Shown: positions 40,301 to 50,853, counted from the stretch's first letter. The stretch: DNA of 64,000 nucleotides from Lactobacillus sp. (GCA_030455605.1 JAKDPD010000005.1:1-64000); one strand, 5' to 3'. Numbers and translations are program-made. Notes: generated by a model from the letters alone, not told the origin.

Positions 40301-40448
40301 TGGTACCAGTCTACTTTCTATTTTGCGGACTTTTGATCCAGTTTCAGCCCCTTTTCTTAAAAAAAGACTGAATGCTTGTCAGATACTTATATCTTAGTTT
40401 AGTTTTTCGTTATAATAAAGGAAAGATGACGATTAGGAAGAAAGAATT

Positions 40449-43400
40449 ATGACACAAGAGACGCAAATGGGTAAACACCAACTTGGTTCACTGACAGGAG
40501 CCAACAAATGTAAACATTATTATGAATTGCATTACCGCACGGGCGAAGTCGCACGGCTCTATATCCTAGCTGATGGCATTTTTCGCTATTATTTAGATCC
40601 AACGGGACAATTTCCAGCGGAAACAACCACTACTGACCCATTAATGGCAGATACCGACTTATTTGAAGCGTCGCAAGCCAAAGCCACCAGTGAAGCCTTA
40701 ATCATCAAGTCCGGTCATTATCAGCTCATTTTTCAGCAAAAAACGGCGTTACTGTCAATTTTCGATGAACAACTGCACCGGACGCGTTTTGCCCAAGCTA
40801 GTCCCTTAGAACTAGGGGCCGGCCAAAGTTGTGAATTCATTAAACAAGCGCCTAATGAATTTTACTATGGTGCCGGTTTTCAAAACGGTCATTTCAGTCA
40901 TAAGGGCCAAAAGGTCATCATTAAACGCGACCGCCTAACTGGTGAAGACGGCGTGATTACCCAAGTGCCATTCTTCTGGTCGAATGCCGGTTTTGCTGAA
41001 CTGCGACGCACCAACGCACCTGGTTGTTATGACTTTGGTAAAACCAATCCAGCCGTCAGTGCCTTGATGCACCAAAGTGCTAGTTTCGATAATTATTACT
41101 TGTTAGCCGACTCCCCTCAAGCCTTGCTCGGCAAATATTATCACCTAACTGGCAAACCATGTCGCCTGCCTACGTCCTGCTTACAACTGGGGCACATCGG
41201 TAATTTCTTAACGACCTTATGGCGACCGGCGCTGGCCAAAGAACGTCAAGCCGATTTGTTCGAAGACGGACATTACTATTTGCGCACGAGCAATCCTAAC
41301 CAAGCCGCTGGCAAAGCTTCACTCAACGGTGAGGAAACGTTTCAGTTCTCCGCACGCGCCATGATTGATCGTTATCTGCGCCACGGTTTTCCCCTAGGTT
41401 GGCTCATTCCCAACTATGGGCAAGCTCCAGTTGACCCGCAAAGCCTAGCGACCTTAACCGATTATGCTGAAACTCACGAATTAGGTCTTGGCTTATGGTC
41501 AGCTGCTAGCCCGCAAGCATTGGCAGCTGGCATTCACTTTGTACTGACCAGTTCACCAACTTCAGCCACCGTAAAACAAATTAACAGCACCCTCGCTGCC
41601 AATCAAATTTCCGCGCGGCAGTTTATGCTCAGTGATCAAGGCTTTGTCGGCAATCAAAATCAGCTAGTCCTGCTGGTTAATGCGGCCGGCGGTGACTGGC
41701 ACAATATTCCCGTTCAAGTTGCTGGTATCCTAGGTTCTGGTTTATCGGGACAACCCCTCGTCGGTATGGCGGTCGATGGCGGTGCAGGCGGTGGTAACGC
41801 CCAAATGGCGATTCGGGATTTTGAATGGAAAGCGCTCAGCCCCATTCTCTGTTTTATCAATGACCAAGGTCGTTATAGTAAGACACCGTTTGCCTACAAC
41901 GCTAAAATGACTGAAATTAATCGCGCTTATCTGGCTTTACGTACCAAGTTAGGGGCCTATCTGTACACGTTAATGCATGCCACTCAAGCTGGTCAACCAG
42001 TGATGCGGCCAATATTTTGGGAATTTCCACATGAACAGCTTAATTACACGACTCAAGTTGGGGCGGAATATTTATTAGGACCTAATTTGCTCGTTGCCCC
42101 TATCTACAGCGGGCGTGAAGATGCAAACGGTCACTCTAAAAAAGACAAATTGTACTTACCGGATCATCGTACCCTGTGGATTGATCTCTTCACGGGGGAA
42201 CCACTCGTTGGTGGCCGGGTCTACAACAACCGTTCTTACCCATTGTGGCATCTCCCCGTCTTCGTCCGTGGCGGTGCAATCTTTGATTTAGGGGAACGAC
42301 AATACGTCATCTATCCTCAAGGTCAGAGTCATTATGACAGCTATGAAGATGATGATCGTCGTGCCCACCATTATGCTAGCGCCCATCTGAGCAGCAGTTT
42401 AGATGACAGCACCTTAACCGTTAAAATCACACCCACGACTGGCAGTTATCCCGGAATGGTTACCCAAGCTGGCACCACTTTAAACCTGTTAACCGACCAT
42501 TATCCTGATGGTATACAACTTAAAATTAATGATCGCATTATTAAGCTCCAAGAGTATGGGACGGTCGAAACCTTCGCCCATGCCAAAGAAGGTTTCTTCT
42601 ACAATACGCACTACAGCTGGCTACCAGAATTCGACGGTTACCAACCACCACGCCAGCAAGCCCTACAAATTAAACTAACCCCTCGGGATATCACACAGAC
42701 AACACTCGAATTAACTATTCGGAACTTTAACTATGGTGGCAACCGAATTGCTCATGCGATTACCGATGCTTTACTGCGTTCGCCAAAGCAGCCGACGATT
42801 CTAGGAGAGAAAACAAGCGCTCACTCAATTACAGTGTCTTGGCCAGCCATCACCAATGAAGTCCAGATTGAAGTAAATGGTATTCTACACGTTGGACTTC
42901 AGGGGAATCATTTTACTTTCCATGAACTCGCACCACATACCCGTTATCTCTTCCGTTTACGGTATCTTGCGGGCAATAAAGTTTCGGAATGGTCCGACCC
43001 ATTCGGTGCGGTCACCAAACCACGACAGCTGGATTATGCCATGCGGCATCTGCAAGTTGACAGCAATTTACCAAGTGCCCCCGACCATCCTTTAGCCTAT
43101 CTGACCGACTTAAAGCTCGCCAGTGAATGGCAAACTGCCACTGGCGTTAGCGAGACAGCACCATTGGTCCTAACTTTTACCTTTGAACAAGTCGAAGAAC
43201 TCAGCCGGATTGTCTTTGTTCCACGGGCAATTGACAGTACTGGCGATCCACTTAGCGTTCAACTTGCAAGCTCGCCAGATGGCACCCATTTCACACCTTA
43301 TGGCGACCGTATTACATGGAAAGCCGATAATAAGAATAAGGTGATTGGCCTACGTGATGTCACTGCTAAAGCCATTCGGCTCACCGTCTTTAAAGCCGTA

Positions 43401-43451
43401 GGGAACTGCGTCTCTGGACAAGAATTGATGATTTTCAAAGCACAACATTAA
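40449..43451 (+). CDS. GH31-family protein with FN3 and F5/8C-like C-terminal domains; catalytic Asp residues apparently missing
   Basis: GH31 architecture (ELGAGQSCEF..FYYGAGFQNG, GWLIPNYGQ, SGLSGQPLVGMAVDGGAGGG, IRDFEWKALSPI, MRPIFWEFP, YLLGPNLLVAPIY). Confidence 0.8.
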   Translation: MTQETQMGKHQLGSLTGANKCKHYYELHYRTGEVARLYILADGIFRYYLDPTGQFPAETTTTDPLMADTDLFEASQAKATSEALIIKSGHYQLIFQQKTALLSIFDEQLHRTRFAQASPLELGAGQSCEFIKQAPNEFYYGAGFQNGHFSHKGQKVIIKRDRLTGEDGVITQVPFFWSNAGFAELRRTNAPGCYDFGKTNPAVSALMHQSASFDNYYLLADSPQALLGKYYHLTGKPCRLPTSCLQLGHIGNFLTTLWRPALAKERQADLFEDGHYYLRTSNPNQAAGKASLNGEETFQFSARAMIDRYLRHGFPLGWLIPNYGQAPVDPQSLATLTDYAETHELGLGLWSAASPQALAAGIHFVLTSSPTSATVKQINSTLAANQISARQFMLSDQGFVGNQNQLVLLVNAAGGDWHNIPVQVAGILGSGLSGQPLVGMAVDGGAGGGNAQMAIRDFEWKALSPILCFINDQGRYSKTPFAYNAKMTEINRAYLALRTKLGAYLYTLMHATQAGQPVMRPIFWEFPHEQLNYTTQVGAEYLLGPNLLVAPIYSGREDANGHSKKDKLYLPDHRTLWIDLFTGEPLVGGRVYNNRSYPLWHLPVFVRGGAIFDLGERQYVIYPQGQSHYDSYEDDDRRAHHYASAHLSSSLDDSTLTVKITPTTGSYPGMVTQAGTTLNLLTDHYPDGIQLKINDRIIKLQEYGTVETFAHAKEGFFYNTHYSWLPEFDGYQPPRQQALQIKLTPRDITQTTLELTIRNFNYGGNRIAHAITDALLRSPKQPTILGEKTSAHSITVSWPAITNEVQIEVNGILHVGLQGNHFTFHELAPHTRYLFRLRYLAGNKVSEWSDPFGAVTKPRQLDYAMRHLQVDSNLPSAPDHPLAYLTDLKLASEWQTATGVSETAPLVLTFTFEQVEELSRIVFVPRAIDSTGDPLSVQLASSPDGTHFTPYGDRITWKADNKNKVIGLRDVTAKAIRLTVFKAVGNCVSGQELMIFKAQH

Positions 43452-43457
43452 TCTGAT

Positions 43458-43496
43458 CAAAAAAGCACGTGCATTTAAGATGCACGTGCTTTTTTG
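43458..43496. terminator. Bidirectional rho-independent terminator
   Basis: aaaaaagcacgtgcatttaagatgcacgtgctttttt. Confidence 0.85.
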
Positions 43497-43501
43497 ATGA
43501 T

Positions 43502-44323
43502 TTAATGACCTAATTGCTGATCTAACCATTCTAAACTTAACTTGAACCAATGTGATGCATGCGGGTTATTCTGCCAAGCACGGCCCTCAGTGACGAGCTC
43601 TGGCCGCGCTAAAGAAAAGCCGTGACCACCATGAGCAAAGAGATGCGCCTCACATGATACCTGTTTAGCCTGCAAGGCAGCTAAATATTCCAGAGAATTG
43701 GTAATCAGAACAATTGGATCGTCCCACGCCTGGAATAAAAACGTCACTGGATGTTTAGGGGTAACCCCCTTAGCAGTATCAAGTAGTTCTACCTCAGCTG
43801 GATATTTGCCCTTTTGATCTTCAGGAATGATAAAACCAACCTTTTCAATATTAATCAGTGGGTAGCCCAAAATAGTCGCATTGGGACGTACCTGATCGCT
43901 CACATAACCAAAACGCTTAGCTAATTTAGGCATATTAGCCAGAATATTAGCCGCTGACACCACATGACCACCAGCTGAAAAACCTGCCGTCACAATCTGT
44001 TGCGGATCAAGTTGATAGGCTGACGCATGTTGTCTAAAATACCTCACCGTTGTCAGCAAATCCAAGGCAGCGTCGGGATAAATATTTCCCGGATCTTGCA
44101 CCAGATTATAATCCATCACAGCCGCATTATAGCCATGGCTGAGATAGGCCAAGGCGACTGGTTCACCTTCACGCTGTGCCAAGTGGTTAAAACTACCGCC
44201 CGGAACGACAATAATCAAAGGACGCTGCGGCGTGACTAAATTGGGATTGACTTCAGCACAATAAGTCCGCAGGCGAAAGGCACGGCCATTAAAATTAGTT
44301 AACGTTAACTCTTCACTTTTCAT
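43502..44323 (-). CDS. Alpha/beta hydrolase (acetylxylan-esterase/BD-FAE-like)
   Basis: IIVVPGGSFNHLAQREGEPVALAYLSHGYN; TAGFSAGGHVVSA; HGGHGFSLA. Confidence 0.85.
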   Translation of the reverse strand: MKSEELTLTNFNGRAFRLRTYCAEVNPNLVTPQRPLIIVVPGGSFNHLAQREGEPVALAYLSHGYNAAVMDYNLVQDPGNIYPDAALDLLTTVRYFRQHASAYQLDPQQIVTAGFSAGGHVVSAANILANMPKLAKRFGYVSDQVRPNATILGYPLINIEKVGFIIPEDQKGKYPAEVELLDTAKGVTPKHPVTFLFQAWDDPIVLITNSLEYLAALQAKQVSCEAHLFAHGGHGFSLARPELVTEGRAWQNNPHASHWFKLSLEWLDQQLGH

Positions 44324-45080
44324 TCTTCACCTCAGTTTTCGTGATACCCTCAACCAACAGTATAGTCGTAAGTGGCACTGTCAATAATACGCCAATTAGT
44401 GAATACATGATAATCAAGGCTTCATTCACAAATAGCTTTTCATTCAAAACTTGGCCAATACTATAATTGAGCCGGAAATACCAGAGAAATAAACTTAAAA
44501 AGCTCCCAAACATCCCAAATAAAATGGTATTCAGTGCCGTGCCAATCACATCGGTCCCAATCCGGTTACCGCTACGCTTCAAAGCGACCGCTGAGATACC
44601 AGGTTGTGCCCGCTTTAAGGCTAATAAGCCAGATGACATGGCAACCGCGGCCTCGGCAATCGCCCCCAGTGACGAGAACATCGCGACTGCTACAGCAATC
44701 ATCGGATAACTGAGTCCTGGCATCTGAGACAGCCCGACTAACACTTCACCGGCTTCTGGACCGAGTCCAGCAGCCTGCGCAAAGTACTGTACCACTAAGA
44801 TTAACAAACTTACTGTCACTGAAACGATTAAGGCGGCCACAAAGGAATTTTTAGCAACTCGCCCATTATGGGTCCCTAGGAAAATAATAGTGACTAATTT
44901 CAATGGAATAAAAATCAAAATCAATAATTCAATGTTAATTCCCCATGAAATTAATAATGCCACCAAAATCAGTAGCAACGTATTAATCAAGACACTGAAG
45001 AAACTACGAATCCCGGTTTCACCACCGACGATGGTCATCAAGATTGCCAAGACCACAATTAGTGCTGCTAAAGTACTCAC
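44313..45080 (-). CDS. YibE/F-family membrane protein
   Basis: Multi-TM, NSFVAALIVSVTVSLL, GAIAEAAVAMSSGLLAL; adjacent second YibE/F gene. Confidence 0.8.
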   Translation of the reverse strand: MSTLAALIVVLAILMTIVGGETGIRSFFSVLINTLLLILVALLISWGINIELLILIFIPLKLVTIIFLGTHNGRVAKNSFVAALIVSVTVSLLILVVQYFAQAAGLGPEAGEVLVGLSQMPGLSYPMIAVAVAMFSSLGAIAEAAVAMSSGLLALKRAQPGISAVALKRSGNRIGTDVIGTALNTILFGMFGSFLSLFLWYFRLNYSIGQVLNEKLFVNEALIIMYSLIGVLLTVPLTTILLVEGITKTEVKNEK

Positions 45081-46222
45081 ACTAAGTCACCCCGCTTTCT
45101 TGCTCGCAAAAACCACAGACTACAGCCCGTCGCAAAAATAACGGTCAAGACAATCCCAATAGCCGCAATCACACTTTGCGTTGCACCGAGCGACAAGGTA
45201 AAACCAAAGGCAGCGCTGAGCGTATTATTATCTCGCAAATATAGAATCGTTTCTGGCAAAGCCCCTGAAATAAAAATTAAGACGAGCACGTTAATCAGTG
45301 GCCCCATAATTTCCTGTCCCATCGCGCGGCCACTTTTAATCAAAGTTAGTGGTGTGATGTCAGGCGTCGTTTTAACCAGTTCATGAAGACTCGATACAAT
45401 ATCGGTGGCTTCATCCATCACGGCACCCAAGATACCCAAGAGTGCTTGTGCCATAAAAATACCACGGGGATCTTGCGTTGCATAGTCGCCAGTTTCATAC
45501 CGCATCTCAGTCTCACCTGTCAGTTTCATCATAGCATAACAAATGCCAAAACTAATAAACACCCCCAGAAGTGTCGCCACCCAAGTGACTAGCATCTTCT
45601 GATTGACACCTTGCACAATCGCCAGACTGACAAATGAGAAAATGATATTAGCACTGGCAAAGAAGAGAAACATCGAGGTCCCATTGAGCTTAACGTCCGC
45701 TAAGATGACCCCATAAAAAATCACCCAGCTCAAAACCAACGAACAAATTAAGGGAATCGCCTTTTTCCCAGTAACCGACACCATTAGCGCTAAAGTCAGG
45801 GTAAGCATTAAGACCAATACCCAGTCCCGTTTGGGATTCACAATAGCCGGCTGGTTCTTCTTAATATCGACGAAAATCCGCTGACGCGGACGATACTTCT
45901 GACTAACCAGTTGCGATGGATAATAAACATTGCTCGTCACATATTTTTTGCCACGCTGGGGACCAGACAGAATCGTGAGGTGGAGTATTTGTCGCCTCGT
46001 CTGGTCAACATTGCCATAAACATCCTTATCGCGCTGCACAAAGGTATCCTTAATCTGATGATCAGTAATTAAAGCCACCGAATCACGTTGATAAATGTGC
46101 GTCGCAAAATACGTGGCTAACGTCAAACCACTACCAACCAATAATATGATTATCGCTATCAGATACTTTTTTTTCATTGCTCTCCTCAAACTATTATGGT
46201 CACTGCTGTTAGCGTAAAACAA
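45077..46222 (-). CDS. YibE/F-family membrane protein
   Basis: GILGAVMDEATDIVSSLHELVKTTPDITPLTLIKSGRAMGQEIMGPLINVLVLIFISGALPE. Confidence 0.87.
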   Translation of the reverse strand: MFYANSSDHNSLRRAMKKKYLIAIIILLVGSGLTLATYFATHIYQRDSVALITDHQIKDTFVQRDKDVYGNVDQTRRQILHLTILSGPQRGKKYVTSNVYYPSQLVSQKYRPRQRIFVDIKKNQPAIVNPKRDWVLVLMLTLTLALMVSVTGKKAIPLICSLVLSWVIFYGVILADVKLNGTSMFLFFASANIIFSFVSLAIVQGVNQKMLVTWVATLLGVFISFGICYAMMKLTGETEMRYETGDYATQDPRGIFMAQALLGILGAVMDEATDIVSSLHELVKTTPDITPLTLIKSGRAMGQEIMGPLINVLVLIFISGALPETILYLRDNNTLSAAFGFTLSLGATQSVIAAIGIVLTVIFATGCSLWFLRARKRGDLV

Positions 46223-46255
46223 AAGACGGCCTAATGCTAACCGTCTTCTGAAATT

Positions 46256-46939
46256 TTAAATATTTATAAACCTTTGCCACCAATGCTTGGTCTTCGGCAA
46301 CTGCATATCTGCCAGCGTCCGTCCCATATTTGGATGGCGCTGGCTATTTTCTTGAGCTTTTGCGAGCATCTCAGCATGAACTTCTTGATCCGACTTATGC
46401 ATATCGGCCGCTATTTCAGCCCGTTTCGTGGCCGTACTCTCAGCATGAGCTGACTCAGGTTTAAGCAGCTCTGACATATCCGGTAGCGTATTAGTTTTAG
46501 CTACCAACGGTTGTAAAGCCAGTAATTGCTTATTCTGTGCTTCAAGCTTAGCCATTTTGGCTTCCAGCCGTGCCATTTCAGCTGTTTGGCCCGCTAAAGT
46601 CGTTTTGAGTGCTGTTAAGAGCGTCAGCATTTGATTATCAGCTACTAACGGCGACTGACTAGCTTGAACTGGTTTCTCAGTGATAGAAAAAATTTGGCGC
46701 GCGGCTTCTTCTAAAGTTAACGATTGATTTTGCGTTAACGCGCGCATCGCCTGTAAATCCGCAATATCGGTCTTGCGATATAAACGTGACTTCTGCTTCG
46801 TACGTGCATAGTAATGCGGATTCATCGTTACTTTTTCAACAATCAAAGAATGGCGTCTTAAAGTTCCACTACTTAGCTTTAATTGTTTCGCTACCGTAGC
46901 AGCGGCAACCAATGTTTCAAATTCTTTCTTTCCACTCAT
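46256..46939 (-). CDS. MerR-like HTH protein with coiled-coil region
   Basis: VAKQLKLSSGTLRRHSLIVEKV...SRLYRKTDIADLQAM HTH; Leu/Glu-rich coiled coil. Confidence 0.65.
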   Translation of the reverse strand: MSGKKEFETLVAAATVAKQLKLSSGTLRRHSLIVEKVTMNPHYYARTKQKSRLYRKTDIADLQAMRALTQNQSLTLEEAARQIFSITEKPVQASQSPLVADNQMLTLLTALKTTLAGQTAEMARLEAKMAKLEAQNKQLLALQPLVAKTNTLPDMSELLKPESAHAESTATKRAEIAADMHKSDQEVHAEMLAKAQENSQRHPNMGRTLADMQLPKTKHWWQRFINI

Positions 46940-46948
46940 GACATTCCT

Positions 46949-48037
46949 CTAGTCGTGCTTATGCAATAAAGTGGCCTTGTGGTCAAACCGAGCTTGTCCA
47001 TACGCTAATAATTTGGTAATTAAATCAGAATAACTGATACCAGCTGCTTCAAACAGCTTAGGGTACATGCTAATATTCGTGAAACCAGGTAATGCATTCA
47101 GCTCGTTAAAGATTACCTTATGATCGCTCGTCCGCAGCATGGAATCAATCCGCGACAAACCGCTACACTCAGTGACTTGATAAACTTTTAAGGCTTGCTC
47201 CCGGACTGTTTCAACCACGCTTGCAGGTAAATCTGCAGGAATCTGCAGGGTTGTCGTCGAATCACCCGCATACTTATTGTCATAAGAATACCAAGTGCCC
47301 TTCTGATTGATAATCTGACCAACACCAGAAACTTGTGGGTCATCATTGCCTAACACGGCCGTTTCGACTTCAGTCCCATCGATGGCCTCTTCGACCAGCA
47401 CCTTATCGTCAAACTTAAATGCCTCCGCAAGTGCTGGTGCATAATCGACGGCTTGCTGAACATGGCTGATACCAACCGATGAGCCTTGATTAGAGGGTTT
47501 AACAAATAAATCGCTGGTTCCTAACTGAGCACTCACTTGCGCATAATCTAATTTGGCATTACCAGCATCATTGTATTCAGGCCGTTTAATGGCAACCCAC
47601 TTAGAAACTGGGACGCCAACTCGGGATGCCAAAATCTTGGTCATTTCCTTGTCCATGGTTACTGCCGCAGCAAGCACGTCATCGCCAACAAATGGTTTGT
47701 TTAATAACCGGAACAAGCCTTGCAAGACCCCATCTTCGCCCAAATTACCATGAACAATTGGGAAGAAAATATCGATTTCTGGGCGACCAGCGAGCTCCGT
47801 TAGATTAGCTAAATTAGCAACTTTTTTAGGATTCTCAACTTGATAAGTTGGATCCTGCAGCACCTTAAAAGAATCGGCTTCACTGGCGATATAGCCTTCG
47901 TTCGTAATCCAAATTGGATGAACTTCAAATTTATCTTTATCAATGGCATCATAAATATTGCCACCGGAGACGATGGAAACTTCATATTCAGAAGAATTAC
48001 CACCAAAAATTAACCCTACACGCGTTTTCTTTGTCAT
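46949..48037 (-). CDS. ddl: D-alanine--D-alanine ligase
   Basis: VGLIFGGNSSEYEVSIVSG; FVKPSNQGSSVGISHV; NELNALPGFTNISMYPKL. Confidence 0.95.
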   Translation of the reverse strand: MTKKTRVGLIFGGNSSEYEVSIVSGGNIYDAIDKDKFEVHPIWITNEGYIASEADSFKVLQDPTYQVENPKKVANLANLTELAGRPEIDIFFPIVHGNLGEDGVLQGLFRLLNKPFVGDDVLAAAVTMDKEMTKILASRVGVPVSKWVAIKRPEYNDAGNAKLDYAQVSAQLGTSDLFVKPSNQGSSVGISHVQQAVDYAPALAEAFKFDDKVLVEEAIDGTEVETAVLGNDDPQVSGVGQIINQKGTWYSYDNKYAGDSTTTLQIPADLPASVVETVREQALKVYQVTECSGLSRIDSMLRTSDHKVIFNELNALPGFTNISMYPKLFEAAGISYSDLITKLLAYGQARFDHKATLLHKHD

Positions 48038-48192
48038 CTTTATTACCTCTAATACTTCACTATCAAAACTTCATTATACGCATTTAGAGGTCAGTATTGA
48101 ATAACTCAGGCCCAAATCATACGAATTTTAATCTTTTTTGGAAGCTAGCAAAAAACCAGTTGAGTCACTCAACTGGTCCTAGCCAGCCAGCA

Positions 48193-49026
48193 TCACTTAG
48201 GTGACGTCGCTTGCCATGGGATTGCCGCTATAATATAGAGCACAACCCCTACAATGACATAATCTAGAAAGGTAGAACTGGCGAGTTCGAGCAAATAACC
48301 GATACCCGTCAGGTTCAATGTCTGGGTCGTCACAAAAATCGGTAAAATAGCCAAAAAGCCGAACAATAGGATCATCCAAAAGCCTGCCCACATCACACCC
48401 CCAGTCACTTCATGGATAAGTTGGCGCCATCCTAACCGGCCACGCAAATCCTGAATTAATGACACCAGCATAATCATCGTAATCACGACGATGACCACGT
48501 TGATAATAAGTAGGACGTTGACTAAATTCGCACCTAGTACTGCCAAGCTCAAGTTAAATGCCGTGGTAACGTTAGCTAAAACCAAGTCTGACTGCTTCTT
48601 GAGACCATCACGAATATCTTGGGCATCAGACGCAGAATCATCATCAATATTCTGCTTAATGGCACCATAAATATGGTGCGCTAGTTCAGTACTGTTGGTG
48701 CGAAATAAGTGTACGCCCAAAGTATAGTCCACAATATAATCGGCAATTGGCAATGCCTCACGACTGGTCAGCAAATTAGCATTCGCCTCTGAATTAGCCC
48801 CCACCAAAGTGGCAAGCTGATTAAAGTGCAAATCAACCTCTTTGACGACAATCGCTTGATTGTTACTTTGCCGCATCTGTCCCTTCATAAAGCTGGGATT
48901 CAAAAAAGTAACGGTGATCATTACCAGTGATATTCCTAAGAAAATCACAAAAGCGAGCAAGCGTTTATATTGTTTTCCTTGCTCCTCAGTGATTCGTTGC
49001 AAACTTGCCCTCGTAACTTCGGCCAT
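48193..49026 (-). CDS. Hypothetical multi-TM membrane protein
   Basis: N-terminal TM, large extracytoplasmic loop, C-terminal TMs; next to TetR gene. Confidence 0.65.
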   Translation of the reverse strand: MAEVTRASLQRITEEQGKQYKRLLAFVIFLGISLVMITVTFLNPSFMKGQMRQSNNQAIVVKEVDLHFNQLATLVGANSEANANLLTSREALPIADYIVDYTLGVHLFRTNSTELAHHIYGAIKQNIDDDSASDAQDIRDGLKKQSDLVLANVTTAFNLSLAVLGANLVNVLLIINVVIVVITMIMLVSLIQDLRGRLGWRQLIHEVTGGVMWAGFWMILLFGFLAILPIFVTTQTLNLTGIGYLLELASSTFLDYVIVGVVLYIIAAIPWQATSPK

Positions 49027-49738
49027 TCATTTTTACACTTTCATTTACTGCATCATGCGCTTCGTCAAATGCCGTATCAATAGCCGCAAAAACAACATTT
49101 ACATCAAGTTTCGTAATAATCGCATGACCAGCGGTCATCGCCCGCTTAATCTCCATTGCCGGACTTTTGACAAAACTAAACATCAAACTTCTTGCAGCCG
49201 CTTCGGCAATTGCTTCTGCATCCATTGGTATCCGCGAACGATCATAGTAAAGCCTGCCAACCCCAGCAGTGATAAAAGAAATGCCTAATCGCAGCTGTTC
49301 TGCATTCACTTTACTACAATCAAATACATGTCGATCATAAATCCATGTTTCTAGCATCGTTCCCCAAGTATCAAGGATCTGGTTATTTCTAAACGCTTCT
49401 GCGATTAGGCGGTTTAAGCTATTATCCGTCATTCCTAAAGTCACAATCAAGTAAATGTATGCCTTAGTTAATGCATATGGATTGCTACGATCTTCTCCGC
49501 TTCCCCCAGCGGCCATTTCGACGTAGCGACTCAAGGTCGTTAACAACTGATAGGCAATCTCACTCACCAAATTTGCTTTATGCGGATAGTAAGATTGTAA
49601 AAGTGACTTAGAGATTTTCGACTCTTCAGCAATTCTTTGTAAACTCACATCGTCTAATCCATACTGCCGGATTAAATTAAATGTGTTAGAAAGAATTTCT
49701 CTCCTTCGCTTCATATTTTTACGTCTTGCCATTCTCAT
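48986..49738 (-). CDS. TetR-family regulator
   Basis: RRREILSNTFNLIRQYGLDDVSLQRIAEESKISKSLLQSYYPHKANL HTH. Confidence 0.8.
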   Translation of the reverse strand: MRMARRKNMKRRREILSNTFNLIRQYGLDDVSLQRIAEESKISKSLLQSYYPHKANLVSEIAYQLLTTLSRYVEMAAGGSGEDRSNPYALTKAYIYLIVTLGMTDNSLNRLIAEAFRNNQILDTWGTMLETWIYDRHVFDCSKVNAEQLRLGISFITAGVGRLYYDRSRIPMDAEAIAEAAARSLMFSFVKSPAMEIKRAMTAGHAIITKLDVNVVFAAIDTAFDEAHDAVNESVKMNGRSYEGKFATNH

Positions 49739-49869
49739 TCCCCCCGAATTGATAAAATTACCCCTTAATTATACAAGATTGGTAATCTAAAACATACTGC
49801 TTAATGGCGGTTGCTAAAAAAATAACTCCCTCTGGTTGAGGGAGTTACTTTTGAATTGGAAAATTTGCT

Positions 49870-50853
49870 TTAAATCAAACGATTTTGTTCATCAAAAATC
49901 TTATGGATCGACCGGTCATTATAAACATAATCAATGCCCCGAGCCAATAACTGGTCAACCGAAATGCGGACCATCCGATCTGGATAATGACTGTGACGAA
50001 TCGTGTCTGTCACCACAATTTGCTCAATTGGTAAACCGTTTAGACGATCAACGGCATTTTGAGAAAGTAAGGCATGGGTCACGGCAACGTACACCTTAGT
50101 TGCACCCGCAGCCATAACAGACTTCGTTGAAGAGGCAATGCGCGAGCCAGTATCAACCAAGTCATCCACAATAATACATTTCTTGCCCTTAACGTCACCA
50201 ATCATATCATGCACTTGATCGTCATAACGCATCCCGCGCTGATCCACAATCGCAATTGGCGCATTGAAGTACTGCCCAAAATCACGGGCTAACTTGGCAC
50301 CAGCATGGTCTGGGGAAACCACTACCACATCATCATCTTTAGTAGCAATCCCATTATCCAAAAAGTATTGTGCCAGCAGTGGCTGAGCATGTAAATGGTC
50401 AACCGGAATATTATAAAAGCCCTGAATTTGTGAAGCATGTAAATCAATCGTGAGCAGACGATCAATCCCCGTTAATTGTAATAAGTTAGCAATTAACTTA
50501 GCAGTAATCGGTTCACGCGAGCGTGTCTTCGTATCAGAACGAGAATAAGCAAGATAAGGAATGACACAACTCACCGAATGGGCCGAAGCGCGGTGTAACG
50601 CATCGAGCACAATTTCTAATTCCATAAAGCTCTGGTTCACCGGATCTTGAATTGTCTGGATAACGAAGACATCACATCCTCGAACAGTTTCACCAATATT
50701 CACTTGAATTTCGCCATCACTAAAGTGATGAACCGCCGTTGAAATCAAAGGCTCATGTAAAATACCAGCAATTTTATCATTCAAGGCTGGATTGCCACCT
50801 AAGCCAATCAATTTCATGGGATGCAATAACTTATGGAGCTCTTCCTTATTCAT
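49870..50853 (-). CDS. prs: Ribose-phosphate pyrophosphokinase
   Basis: DGEIQVNIGETVRGCDVFVIQ; IVSPDHAGA-like VVSPDHAGAKLARDFG; IIVDDLVDTGSRIASS. Confidence 0.95.
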   Translation of the reverse strand: MNKEELHKLLHPMKLIGLGGNPALNDKIAGILHEPLISTAVHHFSDGEIQVNIGETVRGCDVFVIQTIQDPVNQSFMELEIVLDALHRASAHSVSCVIPYLAYSRSDTKTRSREPITAKLIANLLQLTGIDRLLTIDLHASQIQGFYNIPVDHLHAQPLLAQYFLDNGIATKDDDVVVVSPDHAGAKLARDFGQYFNAPIAIVDQRGMRYDDQVHDMIGDVKGKKCIIVDDLVDTGSRIASSTKSVMAAGATKVYVAVTHALLSQNAVDRLNGLPIEQIVVTDTIRHSHYPDRMVRISVDQLLARGIDYVYNDRSIHKIFDEQNRLI

